A stretch of DNA of 64,000 nucleotides from JAXDMU01 sp963762435 (GTDB taxonomy: Bacteria; Pseudomonadota; Alphaproteobacteria; ATCC43930; CGMCC-115725). A model generated the notes under the pieces. It saw only the letters and a program-made list of their open reading frames with translations. It was not told where the DNA came from and searched no databases. This document shows positions 36,750 through 44,669 of the stretch, piece after piece. Every line of letters begins with the position of its first letter. Positions within the stretch are counted from its first letter, which is position 1. The position numbers and the translations under genes were made by a program. The stretch lies in the NCBI GenBank assembly GCA_963762435.1, contig CAVXLN010000003.1:434001-498000 (forward strand), read 5' to 3'.

Positions 36750-37958
36750 ATGGATTTTCGCCTGATTGCCATTCTGGCCATCTCGATGATCATCGCGATC
36801 GGCGCGCGGCGGCTGCGCCTGCCCTATACGGTCGGGCTGGTCTTCATGGGTGCCGCACTCTCCTTCTCGCCGGTCGATTTCGGGATCGAGCTGACGCACG
36901 ACCTCGTCTTCGAGCTGCTGCTGCCGCCGTTATTGTTCGAATCGGCCCTGTCGCTGCATTGGCAGGAGCTTAGATCCGACCTTGCGCCGATCCTGCTCTT
37001 CTCGATCCTCGGAACGGCCGCGGCGGCCGCCCTGGTCGCGACCGGGATGGCGTTTCTGCTCGGCTGGCCGCCGCCCGCAGCGCTGCTGTTCGGCACGCTG
37101 ATCGCGGCGACCGACCCGGTCGCGGTCATCGCGATGCTCAAGGAGAATGGCGTGAAGGGCCGGCTGCGCGTTATGATCGAGAGCGAGAGCCTGTTCAATG
37201 ACGGGGTCGCCGCCGTGTTGTTCGGCCTCGCCCTCGGCTGGGCGCAAACCGGCGGCGCCGCGCCCGATACGGGCCAGGTCCTGCGCGGGCTGGCGCTGAC
37301 CGCGGCGGGCGGGATCGGCATAGGCCTCGCGGCCGGCCTCCTCATTCACGGCATCGTCGGACGCACGACGGATCATCTGATCGCGGCGGCGCTGACCATG
37401 GTCGCGGCGTACGGCTCCTTCGCGCTTGCCGAGCATTTCGGGGTTTCGGGCGTGCTCGCCACAGTCTCGGCCGGACTGCTGCTGGGCAACCTCGATCACC
37501 TGTGGGTGGGCGGCGAGCCGATACCCAGCTTCAGAGGGCGGGCATTTACACACTCCTTCTGGGAGTTCGTGGCCTTTCTCGCCAACTCGATCCTGTTCCC
37601 GCTGATCGGTGCCCGCATCGCCGAGGCGCGGCTGAGCGCCGGCGAGGCCGCCATGCCGGTGATTGTGGTGCTGCTCGTGCTCGCGAGCCGGGCATTCACG
37701 GTCTATCCGCTGAGCCTGCCCTTCTTGGGCTCGACCCGGGCGATCCCCTGGCGCGAGCAGAATGTGTTGTGGTGGGGCGGGCTGCGGGGCGCGCTCGGCC
37801 TGGCGCTGGCGCTGTCGATCCCGGCCAGCGTGCCCTATCGCGACGAAATCCTGATCGCGACCTTCATCGCGGTCGCCTTCTCGATTGTGGTCCAGGGGCT
37901 GACCATGCCGCTCCTCCTGCGGGCGACCGATATTGCCCCGCGCCCCGCCAGCCGATAA
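36750..37958 (+). CDS. CPA1-family cation/proton antiporter
   Basis: 402 residues with about 11-12 membrane spans and a short tail. LFGTLIAATDPVAVIAML contains the ATDPVAV motif whose aspartate is essential for transport, and ESESLFNDGVAAVLFGLAL is the matching segment of the next helix. It exchanges Na+ or K+ for H+ at the inner membrane (NhaP-like). It lies between the methyltransferase and bioB in the same direction, with 28 bp to bioB. Confidence 0.9.
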   Translation: MDFRLIAILAISMIIAIGARRLRLPYTVGLVFMGAALSFSPVDFGIELTHDLVFELLLPPLLFESALSLHWQELRSDLAPILLFSILGTAAAAALVATGMAFLLGWPPPAALLFGTLIAATDPVAVIAMLKENGVKGRLRVMIESESLFNDGVAAVLFGLALGWAQTGGAAPDTGQVLRGLALTAAGGIGIGLAAGLLIHGIVGRTTDHLIAAALTMVAAYGSFALAEHFGVSGVLATVSAGLLLGNLDHLWVGGEPIPSFRGRAFTHSFWEFVAFLANSILFPLIGARIAEARLSAGEAAMPVIVVLLVLASRAFTVYPLSLPFLGSTRAIPWREQNVLWWGGLRGALGLALALSIPASVPYRDEILIATFIAVAFSIVVQGLTMPLLLRATDIAPRPASR

Positions 37959-37986
37959 GAACGGGGCCGACAGAAGGAGCTCCGAC

Positions 37987-38976
37987 TTGCCCGATACCTC
38001 GCCCTTGGTGGAAACGACCCAAGCTTCGTGGAGCCGCGCCGACATCGCGGCGCTCTTCGAGCTGCCTTTCGCCGATCTGCTCTTCCGCGCGCAGACCATC
38101 CATCGCCGGTTTTTCGACCCGAACAAGGTGCAGCTGTCGACGCTTTTGTCGATCAAGACCGGCGGCTGCCCCGAGGATTGCGGCTATTGCGCCCAGTCGG
38201 CCCATTTCGAGACCGGCGTCAAGGCGTCGAAGCTGATGGATGTCGAAGTAGTGCTGGAGGATGCGCGGCGGGCGCGCAATGCCGGCGCCACGCGCTATTG
38301 CATGGGCGCCGCCTGGCGCAGCCCCAAGGACCATGATCTCGAGAAGGTCTGCACCATGGTCGAGGGTGTCAGGGAGCTCGGCATGGAGGCCTGCGTCACA
38401 CTCGGCATGCTGACGGCGGTCCAGGCGCAGCGGCTCAAGCGGTCCGGCCTCGATTACTACAACCACAATATCGACACCTCGCCGGAGTATTACGACAAGG
38501 TCGTCACGACCCGCAGCCTCGAGGACCGGCTCGACACGCTTGGCCATGTGCGCGATGCCGGCATCCGCGTCTGCTGCGGCGGCATCATCGGCATGGGCGA
38601 GACGCGCGAGGATCGGATCGGCCTGCTCCATACGCTGGCCAGCCTGCCGGTACCGCCCGAGAGCGTGCCGATCAATCTGCTGGCGCCGATCGAGGGCACG
38701 CCGCTCGGCAATTCGGCACCGCCCGAGGCGCTGGAGCTGGTGCGCATGATCGCTGTGGCGCGCATCGCCATGCCAACCGTCGAGATCCGGCTTTCGGCCG
38801 GGCGGCAGAGCCTGACGGACGAAGCGCAGGCGCTGTGCTATCTCGCCGGCGCCAACTCGATCTTCTTCGGCGCCCGGCTGCTCACGACCGGCAATCCGGC
38901 CCATGACCGTGACCGGGATCTGTTCGACCGGCTCGGGATCACACCGCTGGAAGGGCCGCTGACGCCGGCATCATGA
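37987..38976 (+). CDS. bioB: Biotin synthase
   Basis: 329-residue radical SAM enzyme inserting sulfur into dethiobiotin. KTGGCPEDCGYCAQS supplies the [4Fe-4S] cysteines (C61, C65, C68); ACVTLGML, YYNHNIDTSPEYY, CCGGIIGMGE and the late AGRQSL segment fit BioB and its [2Fe-2S] site. TTG at 37987 follows AAGGAG at ideal spacing and is preferred over the upstream in-frame codon at 37933, which lies inside the antiporter gene. It overlaps bioA by four bases. Confidence 0.95.
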   Translation: MPDTSPLVETTQASWSRADIAALFELPFADLLFRAQTIHRRFFDPNKVQLSTLLSIKTGGCPEDCGYCAQSAHFETGVKASKLMDVEVVLEDARRARNAGATRYCMGAAWRSPKDHDLEKVCTMVEGVRELGMEACVTLGMLTAVQAQRLKRSGLDYYNHNIDTSPEYYDKVVTTRSLEDRLDTLGHVRDAGIRVCCGGIIGMGETREDRIGLLHTLASLPVPPESVPINLLAPIEGTPLGNSAPPEALELVRMIAVARIAMPTVEIRLSAGRQSLTDEAQALCYLAGANSIFFGARLLTTGNPAHDRDRDLFDRLGITPLEGPLTPAS

Positions 38977-40262
38977 GCCGTGGTGGGGCCGTCTGGCGGC
39001 CCTACACCCAGATGAAGATCGCACCGCCGCCCTTGAAGGTGGCGGCGACCGAAGGGGTGCGGCTCATCCTCGAGGATGGGCGGCGGCTGATCGACGGCAT
39101 CTCCTCCTGGTGGACCGCCTGCCACGGCCACGGCCATCCCGCGATCCGGGACGCGGTCGAGCGGCAGCTCAAGATCATGCCGCATGTGATGTTCGGCGGC
39201 CTGACGCATGAGCCGGCCGAACGTCTGGCCGAGCGGCTGGCTCAGCTGCTGCCGGGCGATCTCGACCATGTCTTCTTCACCGATTCAGGCTCGGTCGCCG
39301 TCGAGGTCGCGATGAAGATGGCGGTGCAGCTGTGGTACAATTGCGGGATCACGGGGCGCACGAAGTTCCTGGCCTTCCGCCACGGCTATCATGGCGACAC
39401 GCTGGGGGCGATGTCGGTCTGCGATTCCGACGGTATGCACGCGCGGCTGGCCGGTTACGTGCCGGCACAGATCCTGTGCGAGCTGCCGGGGCCGGACGAC
39501 ACCGCGTTCGAGGCGCTCGTGGCCGCACGACGAGACGAGCTCGCCGCGATCATGCTGGAGCCGCTGGTGCAGGGGGCCGGCGGCATGAAGTTTCATGATG
39601 CCGCGTCGCTCCGCCGGGTTGCCGAAGTGGCGCGGCGGCATGGCGTGCTGCTGATCCTCGACGAGATCATGACCGGCTTCGGCCGCACCGGCTCGATGTT
39701 CGCCTGCGAAGCGGCGGGGATCGTGCCCGACATCATCTGCCTGTCGAAGGCACTGACCGGCGGGACGCTGCCCCTGGCCGCGACGGTGGCGCGCGGCCCT
39801 GTGTTCGACGGTTTCTGGTCGGACGATCCGGCCGCGGCACTGATGCATGGGCCGACCTTCATGGCGAACCCGCTCGCCTGTGCCGCCGCCAATGCCTCGC
39901 TCGATCTCTTCGAGCAGCATGACCGGATCGCTGAGGCGCGCGCGATCGAGGCGGTGCTCGCGGAGACGCTGGAGCCCTGCCGCACCTGGCCCGGCATCGT
40001 CGATGTGCGCACGAAGGGGGCGATCGGCGTGGTGCAGGTGACCGCTCTCGGCGATGCCGCCTGGCTGCGACAGCGTTTCATCGATCGCGGCATCTGGGCG
40101 CGGCCCTTCGGCGACATTCTTTATGTGACGCCGCCGCTGTCGATCGAGGCCGACGATCTGGCATTGCTGGCCGAGGGCTTGCGCGATGTGGCGCGCGACT
40201 GGTCCGACCGGTTCGGGCAGGCCGCCCCTCAGCCGGCGCCGATCGAAGCGGCCGATCTCTGA
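38973..40262 (+). CDS. bioA: Adenosylmethionine-8-amino-7-oxononanoate aminotransferase
   Basis: 429-residue class III aminotransferase. VWRPYTQMK at the start, DGISSWWTACHGHGHP, FFTDSGSVAVEVAMKMA, FRHGYHGDTLGAMSV, LLILDEIMTGFGRTGSMFACE and the cofactor lysine in CLSKALTGGTLPLA are typical of BioA, which uses SAM as amino donor. It is translationally coupled to bioB. It ends one base before the convergent nitroreductase stop. Confidence 0.95.
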   Translation: MSRGGAVWRPYTQMKIAPPPLKVAATEGVRLILEDGRRLIDGISSWWTACHGHGHPAIRDAVERQLKIMPHVMFGGLTHEPAERLAERLAQLLPGDLDHVFFTDSGSVAVEVAMKMAVQLWYNCGITGRTKFLAFRHGYHGDTLGAMSVCDSDGMHARLAGYVPAQILCELPGPDDTAFEALVAARRDELAAIMLEPLVQGAGGMKFHDAASLRRVAEVARRHGVLLILDEIMTGFGRTGSMFACEAAGIVPDIICLSKALTGGTLPLAATVARGPVFDGFWSDDPAAALMHGPTFMANPLACAAANASLDLFEQHDRIAEARAIEAVLAETLEPCRTWPGIVDVRTKGAIGVVQVTALGDAAWLRQRFIDRGIWARPFGDILYVTPPLSIEADDLALLAEGLRDVARDWSDRFGQAAPQPAPIEAADL

Positions 40263-40934
40263 TCAGAAACCCTCGAAATGGGCGAATTCCTCGAGCGGCG
40301 CGCGCTCCGTGCGGAGCTTGTTCACGGGGGCGGATTCATCCATGTAGCCCAGCCCCATGCCGCAGAAGAGCATGAGCTCGGACGGCATGTTCGTGACCTC
40401 GGCGATGGTCTTGTGCCAGAGCGCCCAGGCCTCCTGCGCGCAGCTATGGAGGCCGTGCTCGCGCGCCAGCAGCATGATCGATTGGATGAACATGCCGAGA
40501 TCGGCCCATTGGCCCGGCCCCATCTGCCGATCGATCGCGAAGAAGAGCGCTACGGGGGCGTCGAACATCCGGAAATTGCGCGCGAATTGAGCGAGGCGGC
40601 CGCGCTTGTCCTCGCGCGGCACGCCGATCGTGGCGTAGAGACCCTCGCCGCAGCGGAAGCGGCGGGCGAGATAGGGCTCCGTCAGATCCTTGGGGTAGAT
40701 GTCGTATTCAGTGCCTTCGCCGCGCGGGGCGGCCGCCCTTCGTTCCTCAACGAGGCGCAGGAACTGGGCGAGCTTGGCACCGGTCAGCACATAGACATGC
40801 CAGGGCTGGAGATTGCCGCCGGAGGGCGCGTAGCGCGCCGTCTCGAGGATGCTGCGCACCAGCGCTTCCGGCACTGGCCGGTCGAGGAAGGCGCGGGTCG
40901 AGATCCGCGTCATGATCGCTTCGGAGACCTTCAT
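40263..40934 (-). CDS. Nitroreductase-family FMN protein
   Basis: 223 residues. STRAFLDRPVPEALVRSILETARYAPSGGNLQPWHVYVLTG is the classic nitroreductase N-terminus binding FMN; WADLGMFIQSIMLLAREHGLHSCAQE and CGMGLGYMD complete the fold. The reaction is NAD(P)H-dependent reduction of nitro or quinone compounds, substrate unknown. ATG at 40934 overlaps the MFS gene stop by four bases, so the two form an operon. Confidence 0.88.
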   Translation of the reverse strand: MKVSEAIMTRISTRAFLDRPVPEALVRSILETARYAPSGGNLQPWHVYVLTGAKLAQFLRLVEERRAAAPRGEGTEYDIYPKDLTEPYLARRFRCGEGLYATIGVPREDKRGRLAQFARNFRMFDAPVALFFAIDRQMGPGQWADLGMFIQSIMLLAREHGLHSCAQEAWALWHKTIAEVTNMPSELMLFCGMGLGYMDESAPVNKLRTERAPLEEFAHFEGF

Positions 40935-42241
40935 GGCGTGCCCTTGAGCGTAGTGGTGGCCTGGCGCCGGCGCGGCTCGTCGACCTGGCGGACCATGATC
41001 GCGACGGCGGCGATCTTCATCACGATGGCGAACCAGAACAAGGCCTCGAGCGACAGGCGATGCGCCAAGAGGCCGCCGAAGATCAGGCCGATCGCATTCA
41101 TGAGCGAGCTCAGCGCGTTCATCACCGCGATCCGCATCGGCAGATCCTCGCGCCGGCCGAATTCGAGGATGATGATCTGCGAGCTGTTGACATAGCCGCC
41201 CATGCCGGTGCCGAGCCCGGCGAAGACGAGGGCCAGGCCCCAGAGCGTGCTCGCCTGCATCAGGAACACGGTCGAGACGACCCAGATCGCGACCGAGAGC
41301 AGGAACACGATGCGGTTGCCGGCGCGATCGGCCAAGGCACCCCAGATGAGGTTGGTGCCGGTCTGGGCCAGCAGCAGCGATGTGGAAAGCAAGCCCAGAT
41401 TGGCGCCCGAGAGGCCGATCGAGCGGCCGGCGAAAAGCACATAGAAGGGGATGGCGAGGCTGCCCAGCGCCACCAGCGAATTGGCGAGATAGAAGAAGCC
41501 CAGCGGCCGGTCGTCGGCCAAGAGCGCCGGAATCTCGGCCACCCGGTCGAGGAAGCGGCCGCGCGGGCGCACCTGCGGCGGCTCCGGCTCGCGCAGGAGG
41601 ATCAGTGCCGAGAGGCCGACGCTGGTGAGGATGAAGGCCAGCAGGAATGTCGTGGCATAGCCGTTGCCGAGCGCGTTGGTCTCGACGAAATACTTGCCGC
41701 CGAGATAGGCCACGAGGGCCGCCGTGAGACCGGCGAGGAAGTTCCTGAGACCGCTCAGCCGACCACGCAGCCGAAGGGGGATGACCTTGGCCATCAGCGC
41801 GTTGAAGATGACCGACTGGATGCCGTTGAAGAGACCGAACAATCCCAGGAACAGGCAGACACAGACGAGAGCGGCGTGGTCGGGCAGGAAGAAGCCGCTC
41901 AAGGCCAGCCCCAATATGCCGGCGCGCATGCCCCATCCGACCAGCATGCCCATCGGCAGCACCTTCTTGCGGTGCTCGATAAGCGTGGCGCCGAGGAGCG
42001 AGGAAAGGGCTGCACCGATATTCTGGGCGCCCAAGGCCAGCCCCACGGCGAATTCCGAACCCGAAAGCTGGAAGATATAGGCCGGCACGAAGGTCGGCGC
42101 GTTGATCAGGCGAAAGCCGGTCTGGCCCAGCAGCCCATGCGCCAGATTGGCGACATAGTTGCGCGGCAGGTTGCGCCGGATCTCGTCCTCGAACGCCGCT
42201 TCCGCCGCAGCGCGATCAATGCCGGCTGTCCCGTCTGCCAA
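40931..42241 (-). CDS. MFS transporter
   Basis: 436 residues with about 12 membrane spans and a soluble N-terminus (MADGTAGIDRAAAEAAFEDE). ALMAKVIPLRLRGRLSGLRNFLAG and LIWGALADRAGNRIVFLLSVA are loop motifs of the major facilitator superfamily. Substrate unknown. TTG at 42241 is the likely start since no ATG precedes the first helix. It is coupled to the nitroreductase gene, which hints at export of, or protection from, a redox-active compound. Confidence 0.85.
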   Translation of the reverse strand: MADGTAGIDRAAAEAAFEDEIRRNLPRNYVANLAHGLLGQTGFRLINAPTFVPAYIFQLSGSEFAVGLALGAQNIGAALSSLLGATLIEHRKKVLPMGMLVGWGMRAGILGLALSGFFLPDHAALVCVCLFLGLFGLFNGIQSVIFNALMAKVIPLRLRGRLSGLRNFLAGLTAALVAYLGGKYFVETNALGNGYATTFLLAFILTSVGLSALILLREPEPPQVRPRGRFLDRVAEIPALLADDRPLGFFYLANSLVALGSLAIPFYVLFAGRSIGLSGANLGLLSTSLLLAQTGTNLIWGALADRAGNRIVFLLSVAIWVVSTVFLMQASTLWGLALVFAGLGTGMGGYVNSSQIIILEFGRREDLPMRIAVMNALSSLMNAIGLIFGGLLAHRLSLEALFWFAIVMKIAAVAIMVRQVDEPRRRQATTTLKGTP

Positions 42242-42291
42242 TCCGCCGATCCCGCCCTATCGAATGCGGAATCGGTCTAACACAAAAGTGA

Positions 42292-42327
42292 CGGAGCCGT
42301 CAGATTGATTGGATCATGACGGCTCCG
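42292..42327. repeat. Inverted repeat 1 upstream of the MFS gene
   Basis: CGGAGCCGTCA (42292-42302) and TGACGGCTCCG (42317-42327) are perfect 11-bp arms around a 14-nt loop. It lies 51 bp upstream of the MFS start and could act on its expression or be a terminator for the gene to its right. Confidence 0.45.
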
Positions 42328-42349
42328 CAGTTTCGCCCTGGAGCCCGAT

Positions 42350-42376
42350 GCGATCAGGTCCCCTCGACCTGATCGC
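42350..42376. repeat. Inverted repeat 2 in the same gap
   Basis: GCGATCAGGTC (42350-42360) and GACCTGATCGC (42366-42376) are perfect 11-bp arms with a 5-nt loop. It shares the CAGGTC/GACCTG core with the third repeat. Confidence 0.45.
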
Positions 42377-42415
42377 TGAATCGGTCTCCGCCTAATTAAG
42401 CTAGCGAAGGATTCA

Positions 42416-42442
42416 GATTTCAGGTCGATCCGACCTGAAATC
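42416..42442. terminator. Strong hairpin downstream of the DUF2852 gene
   Basis: GATTTCAGGTCG (42416-42427) and CGACCTGAAATC (42431-42442) form a perfect 12-bp stem with a 3-nt loop, starting 9 bp past the DUF2852 stop. The stem is tight enough to act as a terminator for that gene. With repeats 1 and 2 it makes three hairpins in 150 bp. Confidence 0.5.
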
Positions 42443-42450
42443 ATCCTGCG

Positions 42451-42915
42451 CTAGGCCGGCTGGTCAGGCGACGGATCCTTGGGCGCTTCAGGCCGGCGTA
42501 CCCGCTCGGCCATGAACTGGTCGAACTCGGACTTGTCCTTGGCGTGGCGCAGGCGATCGAGGAAGGATTGGAACTCCTTCTGATCCTCCTCGAGCCGGCG
42601 CAGCGTCTCGCTGCGATACTCGTCGAAGGCGACGTTGCCGCTCGGCCGCGCCGCATTCATCGCGGCCCACCAGCGCTCGGCGATATCCTGCCGATGCCGG
42701 CCCCAGCGACGCTCCTGCCGGCGTTCGTGGCGATCGCCGTGCCGATCTCTGTCACGTCCGGCGAACTCATGCGCGAAATGCCAACATCCCATTCTTCTAC
42801 TCCATAGCAAAAGGACCAGGAGGCCGAGACCGAGCGGCCAGAACCAGGCGAGCCCGAGGATCGCGGCACCGGCCCACAAGCGAGGGCCGAAAAAGAGCAA
42901 GGCCGAAACAGGCAC
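42451..42915 (-). CDS. DUF2852-family membrane protein
   Basis: 154 residues: one or two N-terminal membrane spans (VSALLFFGPRLWAGAAILGLAWFWP and LGLGLLVLLLW), a very Arg/His/Asp-rich stretch (about 50-80), and a soluble C-terminal part with GNVAFDEYRSETLRRLEEDQKEFQSFLDRLRHAKDKSEFDQFMAERVRRP. The last part matches the conserved region of DUF2852, common in alphaproteobacteria and of unknown function. GTG at 42915 follows AGGAGTGG. A TetR-type site overlaps its upstream region, so regulation by the neighbouring TetR is likely. Confidence 0.75.
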   Translation of the reverse strand: MPVSALLFFGPRLWAGAAILGLAWFWPLGLGLLVLLLWSRRMGCWHFAHEFAGRDRDRHGDRHERRQERRWGRHRQDIAERWWAAMNAARPSGNVAFDEYRSETLRRLEEDQKEFQSFLDRLRHAKDKSEFDQFMAERVRRPEAPKDPSPDQPA

Positions 42916-42927
42916 GACACCACTCCT

Positions 42928-42946
42928 ATGTAAATGTTATTCACAT
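42928..42946. promoter_or_regulatory. TetR-type operator, copy 1 (DUF2852 promoter)
   Basis: ATGTAAATGTTATTCACAT, of the form ATGTNAA-N5-TTNACAT, begins 13 bp upstream of the DUF2852 GTG. It sits within a longer imperfect palindrome (42928-42952). A second copy with the same arms lies before tetR. Repressor binding is inferred. Confidence 0.6.
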
Positions 42947-42992
42947 TAACATACATGGATCAAGTCGAAATTTTGTCAAGCGGGCAAAATCA

Positions 42993-43619
42993 TCAGGCCG
43001 CTGAATCGGCGCCGAGACCGAAGGAGCTTAGATAGATCAGGATCTCGGATTCGAGCAGCTCCTCCGGCGTCATCGGCAGCAACCGGCGCGGCCCGTCGCT
43101 GCGGCCGAGGAAGAGCGACGCGATACCATGCGCCATCGACCAGAGATGGAGCGCCACCATGAGAGACGGCGGCCGGACGCCCGCCGGGCATTGCGCCGCC
43201 AGCGTCTCGGCCGCCGACCGGATGACGCCGAAAGCTTGGTCGCCTTCCTCGCGGAAGGTGGGGGCCGCTTCGGCCGGCAGCTCGATGGCGAACATGGCCG
43301 CATAATGCGAGGGATGGCGCCGGGCGAAGGCCAGATAGGCCTTGCCGCAATTGACGATGGCGGCCAAAGGCGACGGCCTGCCTTCGTCCCAGCCGGCCTT
43401 GAGTGCAGCCTCGAACAGGATGAAGCCGCGCTTCGCCACCTCCGCCACCAGATCCTCGCGATCGCGGAAATGGCGATAGGGGGCGGCCGGGCTGACGCCG
43501 ACCATGCGCGCCGCTTCGGCAAAGGAGAAGCCGGACGCCCCGCGCTCGGCAATGAGGCCGAGGGCGGCATCGACGAGCGCATCGCGCAGATTGCCGTGAT
43601 GATAGCGGTCGCGGCTCAT
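42993..43619 (-). CDS. TetR-family transcriptional regulator
   Basis: 208 residues. N-terminal HTH RDALVDAALGLIAERGASGFSFAEAARMVGVSPAAPYRHFRDREDLVAEVA and a C-terminal WHG-type ligand domain (FALGVIRSA-like helices, MVALHLWSMAHGIASLFLG). It probably represses itself and the DUF2852 gene through the matched 19-bp sites at 42928 and 43641. The DUF2852 gene follows 77 bp after its stop. Ligand unknown. Confidence 0.92.
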   Translation of the reverse strand: MSRDRYHHGNLRDALVDAALGLIAERGASGFSFAEAARMVGVSPAAPYRHFRDREDLVAEVAKRGFILFEAALKAGWDEGRPSPLAAIVNCGKAYLAFARRHPSHYAAMFAIELPAEAAPTFREEGDQAFGVIRSAAETLAAQCPAGVRPPSLMVALHLWSMAHGIASLFLGRSDGPRRLLPMTPEELLESEILIYLSSFGLGADSAA

Positions 43620-43640
43620 CAGGGGTGCTCGAGGCAGCCA

Positions 43641-43659
43641 ATGTAAATCATGTTGACAT
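43641..43659. promoter_or_regulatory. TetR-type operator, copy 2 (tetR promoter)
   Basis: ATGTAAATCATGTTGACAT lies 21 bp before the TetR ATG and matches copy 1 at ATGTAAAT, TT and ACAT, with the same 19-bp length. Autoregulation is the likely role. Confidence 0.6.
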
Positions 43660-43707
43660 AGGGGCGCCGAAGCGCCGCCGGGTCAAGAGGCTGTGCTGGG
43701 CCTTGTG

Positions 43708-44088
43708 CTATGGCGTCTTCGGCGGCACCGGCGTGAAGGCGCCGAGCTCGCAGAGGGCGCCGGAATGCAGAAGCCGGATCGACTGGCGATTCGAGCAGAT
43801 ATCGTCGGTCGAGGTGTCGTAGGCGAAGCCCTGATTGAAGCTCAAGCCGACGCATCGGCCGATCAGCGTATTCTTCCACACCTTGCCGTCGCGCATCATG
43901 AACAGCAGCGTGTTGTCGTCGACCGCCTGGGTGTGATCGATCAGATGGGCCGACAGGCAGATCGGCGATTCGGTCACGGCCGTGGCATTCGATCCGGGGC
44001 CGGACGGGGATGCGGCGCACGCGGCGATCGTAAAACCGCCAACGAGTGCAAGGCTCGAAAAGGATAAAACGGCGGTCGCGTGACGCAT
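43708..44088 (-). CDS. Putative small lipoprotein, DUF6491-like
   Basis: 126 residues. A signal peptide (AVLSFSSLALVGGFTIAACAAS) ends in IAAC, a plausible lipobox. The mature part, ICLSAHLIDHTQAVDDNTLLFMMRDGKVWKNTLIGRCVGL and ICSNRQSIRLLHSGALCELGAF, resembles DUF6491 proteins in its spacing of Cys and hydrophobic residues. ATG at 44088 follows GGGGGAGCC. Function unknown. Confidence 0.65.
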   Translation of the reverse strand: MRHATAVLSFSSLALVGGFTIAACAASPSGPGSNATAVTESPICLSAHLIDHTQAVDDNTLLFMMRDGKVWKNTLIGRCVGLSFNQGFAYDTSTDDICSNRQSIRLLHSGALCELGAFTPVPPKTP

Positions 44089-44669
44089 TGGCTCCCCCTT
44101 CCCCACACTCATTCTCACCCAGTCGACAGTATCCGCCGGGCGAGGCTCTTTGTCTCCCACCGGTTGCGCCATGCGGCCCTAAGCCGCCGCCCCGGCTCCA
44201 TCCAAACCCGTGGTTGCACGGACACAGTACGGACATTCGACTATCGATCCATACAATTACAATGGACTGGAACCTCGAGTTCGACCAAGCTATCGATCCT
44301 GGCTGTGAACCAGTCGCCGACTCCGAACGAGAGCGATGCACAACCTTCGATCGAATGGGGAATGGCCGGTCGGGGCGGCGGAAAGACAATGAATTCCATC
44401 ACGTTTGTGAGGACCGGCACTGCTGCCCATCGCGTGGGCAACGCGGTGGATTGTTCGCGCCTGACGATAGGGATGCCGGCAGGTACAAGGGAGACGCGGA
44501 TCAAGTGAACGCATATCGCGCTTTCCGACGCGTTGGGTTTGCTATAGAGGGTTTGCGTATGGGCGATTTTCTCCCTTTTCCCGGTGCTGTAGGGATCGTC
44601 CTTCCGGGTGCGCACCTCCTGCCGAATCCAGAAGCTCCTTCCGCACATGAGATTTGTCGAGGGTAGGTG
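44089..44669. other. Spacer before the sugar locus
   Basis: About 580 bp with no convincing gene; open frames here do not look protein-like and lack ribosome sites. It is somewhat richer in A+T than the genes, especially around 44225-44265, and should hold the promoters of the divergent lipoprotein and epimerase genes. No repeat or known RNA element was seen. Confidence 0.6.

Noticed and set aside
44046..44666. Plus-strand gene before the epimerase
   Set aside because: It starts inside the lipoprotein gene, lacks a ribosome site, and has low-complexity Arg/Pro/Gly content.
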